DNA of 64,000 bases from Pelagerythrobacter sp041912895. GTDB taxonomy: Bacteria > Pseudomonadota > Alphaproteobacteria > Sphingomonadales > Sphingomonadaceae. Below, piece after piece: positions 58,337 through 64,000 of the stretch; the stretch's first letter is position 1; every line of letters starts with the position of its first letter. The notes under the pieces are model-generated. The model ran no database searches and had not been told where the DNA came from. It saw nothing but the letters and a program-made list of their open reading frames with translations. The stretch is from positions 1,302,001 through 1,366,000 of the forward strand of contig NZ_JAYSGI010000001.1 of the NCBI RefSeq assembly GCF_041912895.1, in the 5' to 3' direction. The position numbers were made by a program, and so were the translations under genes.

Positions 58337-59497
58337 ATGCACGGTCTCACCATCCTCGAATCCGCCACCGGTCCCCGCTCGATCGGCCGTGCCAGCCTGG
58401 CCGTGATCGGCATCGTCGCCACCGCGACCGCCACCGGCGAAGCGCAGGCCGCGCTCGACCAGGCATTTCCGCTCGACACCCCCGTGCTGATCGCCGGAAA
58501 CGTCGATGCTGCGGCGGGCAAGGCTGGATCCGGCGGCACGCTCGGTCCAGCTCTCCGGGCGATCGGTGATCAGTCGAGCCCGATCGTCGTCGTCGTGCGC
58601 GTGGCGGAGGGCGACGATCCCGCCGAAACCGCCACCAACGTGATCGGCGGGACCGATGGCAACATCTATACCGGCATGCAGGCGCTGCTCGCGGCCGAGG
58701 CGCAACTCGGCGTCCGCCCGCGCATCCTCGGCACCCCCGGCCTCGACAGTGCTGCCGTCACGGCGGAACTGATCACCATCGCGCAGAAGCTGCGCGGGAT
58801 GGCGTACGCGGCGGCGATCGGCGACGACGTCGCCGAGGCCAAGATCTACCGAGACACCTTCGGCGCGCGTGAGCTCATGCTGATCTGGCCCGACACCAGC
58901 GCATCGACCGCGTTTCCCGGCGATATCGTCGCCCGCGCGCTCGGGCTGCGCGCGAAGATCGACGAGGAGCAGGGCTGGCACAAGACGATCTCCAACGTCG
59001 TGCTGGGCGGCGTTACCGGCCTCTCGCGCGACGTCCATTTCGATCTACTCGATCCGTCGACCGAGGCGGGCGATCTCAACGAGGCCCAAATCACCACCGT
59101 CATCCGGCAAAGCGGATTCCGCCTCTGGGGCAACCGAACCTGTGCGGGCGAGCAGCAGCCCGAATTCAGCTTCGAGAGCGCCGTGCGCACCAGCCACGCA
59201 CTGCAGGACATCATCGCGCTGATCGTCGCGCCCTTCCTCGACCAGCCCATGACGGCGGCGCTGATCAAGGACTTGCTCGAAACCGGCAACGCGCGCTTCC
59301 GCCAGCTTGTCGTCGAAGGCCGCATCGTCGGCGCCGAGATGTTCTTCGACGAAGACGAGAACAGCGCACAGGAGCTAGCCGCGGGCCGACCCAAGTTCCG
59401 CATCCAGTACACGCCTGCCGCGCCGCTGGAGAACCCCTCGGTCGATCTGCAGATCACCGATTTCTACTACACCGGCTTCGCCGACCAGCTCGTCTGA
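58337..59497 (+). CDS. FI: Tail sheath protein FI
   Basis: 386 residues (P2 FI 396). AAGGATCAG precedes the ATG at 58337. Family text: HGLTILESATGPRSIGRASL, AFPLDTPVLIAGN, GFRLWGNRTC and DFYYTGFADQL at the end. It forms the contractile sheath around the tube of FII. Confidence 0.95.
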   Translation: MHGLTILESATGPRSIGRASLAVIGIVATATATGEAQAALDQAFPLDTPVLIAGNVDAAAGKAGSGGTLGPALRAIGDQSSPIVVVVRVAEGDDPAETATNVIGGTDGNIYTGMQALLAAEAQLGVRPRILGTPGLDSAAVTAELITIAQKLRGMAYAAAIGDDVAEAKIYRDTFGARELMLIWPDTSASTAFPGDIVARALGLRAKIDEEQGWHKTISNVVLGGVTGLSRDVHFDLLDPSTEAGDLNEAQITTVIRQSGFRLWGNRTCAGEQQPEFSFESAVRTSHALQDIIALIVAPFLDQPMTAALIKDLLETGNARFRQLVVEGRIVGAEMFFDEDENSAQELAAGRPKFRIQYTPAAPLENPSVDLQITDFYYTGFADQLV

Positions 59498-59536
59498 TCC
59501 AGGCCGGTTCCCCCGAAATTCTGAAGGAGCACGACA

Positions 59537-60046
59537 ATGGGCCTCCCGCGCAAGCTCAAAAACCTCAATGGCTTCGTCGATGGCGAAAGCTTCCTCGGTG
59601 TCATCGCCGAATTCGAGGAGCCGAACCTCGCCCTCGCCACCGAGGACTGGCGCGGCGGCGGCATGCTCGGCCCGGTCAAGGTCGATCTCGGGCTCGAGGC
59701 GATGGAGGCGAAGCTCAAGATGGGCGGGCACACGGCTTCGCTCATCCGCAAGTTCGGCACGTCCGAGGTCGACGGCCTCCGCGTGCGCCTGGTCGGCGCG
59801 TATCAGAGCGACGATGGCCGCCCCCCCGAGGCGGTGGAGTGCTTCATCGGGGGGCGCTTCTCGGAGATCGCGCCGGGCACGTCGAAGGCCGGTGACGATA
59901 CAGAGCACGAGTATACCGTTCCGCTCTCCTACTACCGCCGCGTCGTGAACGGCCGCACCGAAATCGAGATCGACATGATCGCCGGCCGCTTCATCGTCGA
60001 CGGCTTCGATCGCTACGCCGAGATCATGGCGATCGTCGGCGGATAG
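59537..60046 (+). CDS. FII: Major tail tube protein FII
   Basis: 169 residues (P2 FII 172). GLPRKLKNLNGFVDGESFLG at the start and EYTVPLSYYRRVVNGRTEIE near the end are family text. AAGGAG precedes the ATG. It forms the inner tube. A 152-nt gap with hairpin copy E separates it from E. Confidence 0.95.
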   Translation: MGLPRKLKNLNGFVDGESFLGVIAEFEEPNLALATEDWRGGGMLGPVKVDLGLEAMEAKLKMGGHTASLIRKFGTSEVDGLRVRLVGAYQSDDGRPPEAVECFIGGRFSEIAPGTSKAGDDTEHEYTVPLSYYRRVVNGRTEIEIDMIAGRFIVDGFDRYAEIMAIVGG

Positions 60047-60150
60047 CGCACCCGAGGTCCCAGCCCGGTCCTTTTGCGGGGCGCCGGGTGACGGATGGAC
60101 GGGCCGGCGATCGCCTTTGCATCGTCGGCCCGCTTCCAGCCCCGCGCATC

Positions 60151-60178
60151 CGCCCTCAAGCAGTGAAGCGATAGGGCG
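60151..60178 (+). repeat. CTCAAG hairpin, copy E
   Basis: Stem CGCCCT/AGGGCG (60151-60156 with 60173-60178), six perfect pairs, loop CAAGCAGTGAAGCGAT. Found 20 nt before gene E, 12.4 kb from copies A-D, so the family is not a single local duplication. Confidence 0.7.
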
Positions 60179-60198
60179 ATCCAATACAGGAGCCCCGC

Positions 60199-60549
60199 AT
60201 GACCGAAGTTGCCACCCCTCCCCAGCCCGACAAGCCCGACCGCGCCACTGTCACGCTCGCCACGCCGATCGAGCGCGGCGACACGAAGATCGAGACGCTC
60301 GACCTCCGCAAGCCGCGCGCGGGCGAGCTGCGCGGCCTGTCGCTGCAGGACATCCTCACCAGCGAAGTCGTTGCGCTGCTCACCCTGATCCCGCGTATCA
60401 CCAACCCGCCGCTCAATGCCGACGAAGCCGACAACCTCGATCCCGCCGACCTCGCCGAGATCGGAGGCTCTATTCGCGGTTTTTTTATGACGCGGGCGGA
60501 GCGGGACGTGATCGAGCGGATGATCGGGGACCAACGGCCGAGGAGCTGA
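60199..60549 (+). CDS. E: Tail assembly protein E
   Basis: 116 residues (0-frame product). CAGGAG lies before the ATG. The body (DLRKPRAGELRGLSLQDILT, VVALLTLIPRITNPPLNADE) fits the phage tail assembly protein E family. At 60480-60486 it carries T TTT TTT; a -1 shift there gives a 161-residue E-E' fusion ending at 60683, as P2 makes for its tape-measure chaperone. Confidence 0.93.
   Translation: MTEVATPPQPDKPDRATVTLATPIERGDTKIETLDLRKPRAGELRGLSLQDILTSEVVALLTLIPRITNPPLNADEADNLDPADLAEIGGSIRGFFMTRAERDVIERMIGDQRPRS
60480..60486 (+). other. Programmed -1 frameshift site (E to E')
   Basis: Seven Ts in the 0-frame as T-TTT-TTT, codons 95-96 of E, a perfect X-XXY-YYZ slippery heptamer. After slipping the frame reads TAT GAC GCG and runs without stop into E' (VDIAAIFHWPLSEL) to 60683. 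P2 and many tailed phages make such a fusion. Confidence 0.88.
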
Positions 60550-60683
60550 TGGTCGACATCGCCGCGATCTTCCACTGGCCGCTGAGCGAACTGCGCCAAC
60601 TGACGCTCGACGAGCTGATCGACTGGCGCGAGCGGGCGATCGCCTGGTGGAACCGCGTCAATCGGTCGGCGCCTGACCGGTGA
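60549..60683 (+). CDS. E': E' (GpE family), mainly made as E-E' frameshift fusion
   Basis: 44 residues if started at the ATG at 60549, which overlaps the E stop (TGATG). MVDIAAIFHWPLSELRQLTL and ELIDWRERAIAWW match the P2 E' sequence pattern (IFHWPPSEL, ELITWRE). It is probably read chiefly as the C-terminus of the -1 frameshift product starting at 60199. Its stop overlaps the GTG of gene T. Confidence 0.88.
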   Translation: MVDIAAIFHWPLSELRQLTLDELIDWRERAIAWWNRVNRSAPDR

Positions 60684-62929
60684 ACAACAAGCTCTCTCTC
60701 CTCGTGAACTTCGTCGGCGTCGACAAGATGTCCGGCGCGCTGCGCAACATCGTCGGCCTCGGCAAGCGTGGGTCGAGTTCGCTCAACGCCCTGCGCGGCG
60801 AAGGGCGCAAGCTCGAAAACCAGCTCCGCAAGGTTCGCTCCGAACTCGGCCGCAGCAGCGGGAATGTCACCGAATTGATCGACCGGGAGCGCGAGCTCGA
60901 GCGGGCGATCGAAGGCGTGAACGGTCAACTCGAACGCCGCAAGCGCCTCAACGCGATCGAGGCGGATCGCCGGGCGATGATCGCGCGCGGCGAGGACCTG
61001 AAGAATCGTGGCCGCGAGAACATCGTCCAGGGCGCCACACTCGCCGCTCCGCTGATCCTCGCCACCAAGTCCGCCGCCGAATTTTCCAGCGGCATGGTCG
61101 ATATCCAGCAGAAGGCCGAACTCAGCGACGCGGCGACCGACAGCCTGGCAAACAACATCGTTCGCATGTCCCGCGCGGCGAAGCTGATGCCCGAAGAGAT
61201 GCGCAGCGGTCTCGACCTCCTGCTTGCCAAAGGCATGGACCTCGACGCCGCCACCGTTGCGATCGGGCCGGCCGGACGCCTCGCAACCGCCTACAAGGTC
61301 GATTTGCCGGATGCCGCCGGCGCCGCCTATTCGAGCATCAAGAACCTCAAGGTCGCGAGTGCCGAGACGGCGCGTGTCTTCGACATCATGGCCGCTGCCG
61401 GTAACGAGGGCGGGTTCGAGGTCGCCGACATGGCCCGGCACTTTCCGTCGCTCACCGCGCAGATGCAGGCACTGGGCGAGAAAGGCACGCCCGCCGTCGC
61501 CGACCTGTCGGCTGCCCTGCAGGTCGCCATGCACACGGCGGGCAACGCGGACGAAGCCGGTAACAACATCAAGAACCTGCTCGCCAAGATCAACGCCCCG
61601 GCGACGATCCGGGCGTTCAAGAAGAACTTCGGCGTCGACCTGCCGGCGGCGATGCAACGGCTTCAGGAACAGGGTTACGGCTCTCTCGAGGCCATTGCCC
61701 TGCTGACCAAACAGGCGACCGGCGGAGACATGAAGCGGCTTGGCTTCGCGTTCGAGGACATGCAGGCGCGTCAGGGGATCATGGCGCTGATCCAGAACAT
61801 GGACGAATACCGGCGCATCCGCGCTGCTGCCACCGATTCCGAGGGCACCGTCGATCGTGGCTTCGATCAGCGCGCGACACGCGACGCCATGGTGAACTGG
61901 GAAGCTTTCAAGTCCAGCGCCTCTCAGCTTGCCATCACCTTGGGCACCACGCTGCTGCCTGTTGCAAGCGAAGCCATGACGATGATCGGCGGGCTCGCCA
62001 GCTCGGTTTCCGAATGGGCCCAGGCGAACCCCCGCGCAGCCGCAACGCTGACGAAGATCGTCGCCGGTCTCGCAGTGTTCAAGATCGGCCTGGGCGTCGC
62101 GCAGTTCGCGCTCGGCGGGCTTCTGGGCCCACTGGCCAACGTCATCGCCGTGACGCGCAAGCTCGGCGGCGCAGCGCGTCTGTTCGGCATATTCCGCACC
62201 GCCGCGCTCTTCATGGCGCGCGGTGTCATGCAAGCCGGGCTGATGATGATGGCCAACCCCGTGGTCCTCGCGATCACCCTGATCGTCGCCGCGATCGCAC
62301 TCGCCGGGTACATGATCTACAAGCACTGGGACACGATCAAGGCCGCCTTCTGGAAAGGCGTCGCTGCGGTCGGGCAGGCGCTCGGATGGGTTCGCGACCG
62401 CCTCGTCGCCGGGTTCGCCTACTGGGCTTCGCTCCATGTTCGCGCGCTGCAGATCGGCAAGCAGATCGTCGCCGGGCTTGCGCGCGGAATCATGGCTGCG
62501 CCCGGCGCGGTCTGGAACGCGCTCAAGCATGTCGTCATGGGCGGCATCGGTCGGGTGAAGGACTGGCTCGGCATCAAATCCCCCTCGCGCGTGTTCATGG
62601 CGATCGGGCAGCATAGCGCCGAGGGCATGGCGCTGGGCATCGAGCGGCGCGGCCGTCGTGCCGTCGGCGCGGCCGGGCGCTTGGCGCGCGGCGTAGCGGG
62701 AGCCGCTGCGCTCGGGCTCACACCGGTTGCGGCATCCGCCGGCGGGCAAGCCGCTGATGGCCGCGCTTCGCCCGTCTCGGCCGCTGCTGCAGCCGCTCCC
62801 GCGAAAATCGAAATCCATATTCACCAGTTGCCCGGTCAGGACGCGAAAGCACTGGCGCAGGAAGTTCGCCGCGAGCTCGAGCAGTTCGACGCCATCAAGC
62901 GCCGGCGCGACTATCAGGATCCCGACTGA
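60680..62929 (+). CDS. T: Tail tape measure protein T
   Basis: 749 residues (P2 T 815) from the GTG at 60680, which overlaps the E' stop (GTGA). The N-terminal 120 residues are a coiled-coil (RKLENQLRKVRSELGRSSGN), then the TP901-like tape-measure core with EFSSGMVDIQQKAELSDAA, then hydrophobic segments near 490-545 (PVVLAITLIVAAIALAGYMI) and a Gly/Ala-rich end. It sets tail length and is injected with the DNA. Confidence 0.94.
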   Translation: MNNKLSLLVNFVGVDKMSGALRNIVGLGKRGSSSLNALRGEGRKLENQLRKVRSELGRSSGNVTELIDRERELERAIEGVNGQLERRKRLNAIEADRRAMIARGEDLKNRGRENIVQGATLAAPLILATKSAAEFSSGMVDIQQKAELSDAATDSLANNIVRMSRAAKLMPEEMRSGLDLLLAKGMDLDAATVAIGPAGRLATAYKVDLPDAAGAAYSSIKNLKVASAETARVFDIMAAAGNEGGFEVADMARHFPSLTAQMQALGEKGTPAVADLSAALQVAMHTAGNADEAGNNIKNLLAKINAPATIRAFKKNFGVDLPAAMQRLQEQGYGSLEAIALLTKQATGGDMKRLGFAFEDMQARQGIMALIQNMDEYRRIRAAATDSEGTVDRGFDQRATRDAMVNWEAFKSSASQLAITLGTTLLPVASEAMTMIGGLASSVSEWAQANPRAAATLTKIVAGLAVFKIGLGVAQFALGGLLGPLANVIAVTRKLGGAARLFGIFRTAALFMARGVMQAGLMMMANPVVLAITLIVAAIALAGYMIYKHWDTIKAAFWKGVAAVGQALGWVRDRLVAGFAYWASLHVRALQIGKQIVAGLARGIMAAPGAVWNALKHVVMGGIGRVKDWLGIKSPSRVFMAIGQHSAEGMALGIERRGRRAVGAAGRLARGVAGAAALGLTPVAASAGGQAADGRASPVSAAAAAAPAKIEIHIHQLPGQDAKALAQEVRRELEQFDAIKRRRDYQDPD

Positions 62930-63339
62930 TGGCCTCCCTTCCCTTCACCGGCCCCACCCCGCGCCATCTGCTCACTCTCGGCATGTTCGTTTTCGGCATG
63001 GACACGCTCGCCTATCACGAACTCACCCACTCGATCGAATGGCGCCACGGCACGACCGATCGCCACCAGGCGCGCCCGGCTTCGCAATATCTCGGCCCGG
63101 GTCCCGAAACGCTGAGTTTCTCGGGCGTCTGCATTCCCGAACTCGGCGGCGATTACGGTGCGTTCGAGACGATCCAGGCGATGGGCGATACCGGCGACGA
63201 CTATCCCCTTCTCGACGGCTATGGCCGAGTATTCGGCAGCTACCGCATCGTCCGGCTCGAGCGGCAGCACCTCGTGGTGCTCGCCGGCGGCGTCCCGCGC
63301 CACACCGGCTTCCGCATCGAGCTCGAGCGGGTATCCTAG
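62929..63339 (+). CDS. U: Tail protein U (tail terminator)
   Basis: 136 residues. MLMSLGMFVF-type core appears here as HLLTLGMFVFGMDTLAYHEL, then SIEWRHGTTDRHQARPASQY and GPGPETLSFSGVCIPELGGD, all typical of the P2 gpU family. Overlaps T by 1 nt (TGATG). It ends 1 nt before gene D. Confidence 0.94.
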   Translation: MASLPFTGPTPRHLLTLGMFVFGMDTLAYHELTHSIEWRHGTTDRHQARPASQYLGPGPETLSFSGVCIPELGGDYGAFETIQAMGDTGDDYPLLDGYGRVFGSYRIVRLERQHLVVLAGGVPRHTGFRIELERVS

Positions 63340-63340
63340 G

Positions 63341-64000
63341 ATGGCAGCGAATGTTGCCGGGGTCGCGCTTTCGGTCGAAGGCGGCGCCGATCTCGCAGAT
63401 CGGGTCGATCCTCGTCTGATTTCCATGCGCTTGACCGAGGCGCGCGAAGGGGAAGCCGACGAGCTCGAGCTGACGCTTCAGAACCATGACGGCCTGCTCG
63501 AAACGCCCGAGACCGGGCGCTACCTCATCCTCGCGCTCGGGTGGCGCAGCGGCGATGCCGTTGCCACCGGCATGGTCGACAAGGGGCGCTTCAAGGTCGA
63601 CGAGGTCAGCGAATCCGGGCCGCCCGACGTGGTCACCATCCGCGCCCGTTCGGCCGATCTCACCGGCACGTACCGCAAGCGCCGAACCGAGATATGGCAG
63701 GAAACCACCCTCGGCGCGATCCTCCAGCGTATTGCCCGCCGCAACGAGGGAACCGCGCGCATCGAGCCGGCCCTCGCGGCGATTGCGATCGCCTCGATCG
63801 AGCAGGAGGGCAAGAGCGACATGGCCTTCGTGCGCGATCTCGGCCGTCGCTACGACGCCGTCGCCACGTGGAAGGATGGCATTCTCATCTTCCTCCCGAT
63901 CGGCGGCTCCGCCACCGCCGGCGGGACGCCACTGCCCGCGCGCACTCTGCGCAAGATCGACGGATGGGCCTGGTCGTTCACCCGCGCCGATCGCGAGGAC
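63341..64000 (+). CDS. D: Late control protein D (tail hub), partial
   Basis: 220 codons to the window edge, with no stop. The start TAGGATGGCAGCG gives an AGG directly before the ATG. MRLTEAREGEADELELTLQN, VDEVSESGPPDVVTIRARSA and RTEIWQETTLGAILQRIARR are characteristic of gpD, the baseplate hub related to T4 gp27. P2 gpD is 387 residues, so about half is missing. In P2, ogr follows D. Confidence 0.93.
   Translation, partial: MAANVAGVALSVEGGADLADRVDPRLISMRLTEAREGEADELELTLQNHDGLLETPETGRYLILALGWRSGDAVATGMVDKGRFKVDEVSESGPPDVVTIRARSADLTGTYRKRRTEIWQETTLGAILQRIARRNEGTARIEPALAAIAIASIEQEGKSDMAFVRDLGRRYDAVATWKDGILIFLPIGGSATAGGTPLPARTLRKIDGWAWSFTRADRED

Larger units (their letters stand above)
39646..64000. 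mobile_element. P2-type prophage, right end beyond the window
   Basis: A continuous set of P2 morphogenesis homologues (Q, P, O, N, M, L, X, R, S, J, I, H, lysis, V, W, FI, FII, E/E', T, U, D) runs from 40766 to the window end. All frames appear intact, so the structural part may be functional. The left boundary is uncertain: certain phage genes begin at 40766, and the SOS group and border signals from 39012 may belong to it. Integrase, repressor, replication and ogr genes are not in view. The order departs from P2 in placing lysis, V and W after the tail fibres. Confidence 0.9.

Overview
The window is GC-rich, densely packed chromosomal DNA. It most likely comes from an alphaproteobacterium of the order Sphingomonadales (Erythrobacter/Sphingomonas-like). 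The evidence is the TonB-receptor plus lipoprotein pair, the alphaproteobacterial type of LexA box (GTTC-N7-GTTC / GAAC-N7-GAAC), an imuA-imuB-dnaE2 mutagenesis cassette, and the style of the acyl-CoA and 5-oxoprolinase genes. I could run no database search, so the taxonomy is inference.

Left part, 1-38.8 kb, host chromosome. (i) 0.1-5.5 kb: a lipoprotein and a TonB-dependent receptor behind Pho-box-like 11-bp repeats, with a PhoB-like regulator with an atypical receiver on the opposite strand. Together these look like a phosphate-starvation outer-membrane uptake locus. (ii) 5.6-7.7 kb: a Crp/Fnr-family regulator, then a DHBP synthase (ribB) with an N-terminal helix-turn-helix and a GTP-cyclohydrolase-II-like C-terminus lacking the zinc cysteines. 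Two matching operator-like palindromes 32 bp apart precede it. (iii) 7.7-13.1 kb: acyl-CoA dehydrogenase, racemase and enoyl-CoA hydratase genes, divergent from a thiolase and an alpha/beta hydrolase. (iv) 13.1-19.8 kb: a fused 5-oxoprolinase, a DUF969-DUF979 membrane pair and DUF2891, probably 5-oxoproline (or related amide) use. (v) 19.8-24.3 kb: an ABC ATPase and a permease fused to an M1 metallopeptidase. (vi) 24.4-32.2 kb: an acyl-CoA dehydrogenase, a TetR regulator and an RND efflux operon (adaptor, pump, outer-membrane factor). (vii) 32.3-38.8 kb: imuA-imuB-dnaE2 behind a perfect LexA box, then a ketopantoate-reductase-like gene.

38.8-39.65 kb carries no gene. It holds a minus-strand terminator, a 21-nt segment resembling the 3' end of initiator tRNA, an AT-rich cluster of TGACC/GGTCA repeats and a second perfect LexA box. 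I read it as the left border of a prophage, with an SOS-controlled SRAP (HMCES/YedK-type) operon just inside it or next to it.

Right part, 40.8-64.0 kb, is most of a P2-type contractile-tail prophage, cut by the window end inside gene D. Portal and terminase (Q, P) run leftward; O N M L X R S J I H G-like run rightward, then a tailspike, an opposite-strand acyltransferase, a lysis cassette (two membrane proteins, M15 endolysin, Rz/Rz1), then V W FI FII E/E' T U D. The order differs from P2: lysis genes and V W lie after the tail fibres. Gene E carries a T7 slippery site for the expected -1 frameshift into E'. No integrase, repressor, replication or ogr gene is in the window; they probably lie to the right.

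Two non-coding signals in the prophage are the most novel. One is a five-copy hairpin family with a conserved 16-nt loop and a stem that changes sequence but stays paired (47.4-47.8 kb and 60.15 kb). The other is a dyad element, GTG-N11-CAC or close to it, centred 57-58 nt upstream of the start codons of P, J and W. It looks like a late-promoter activator site.
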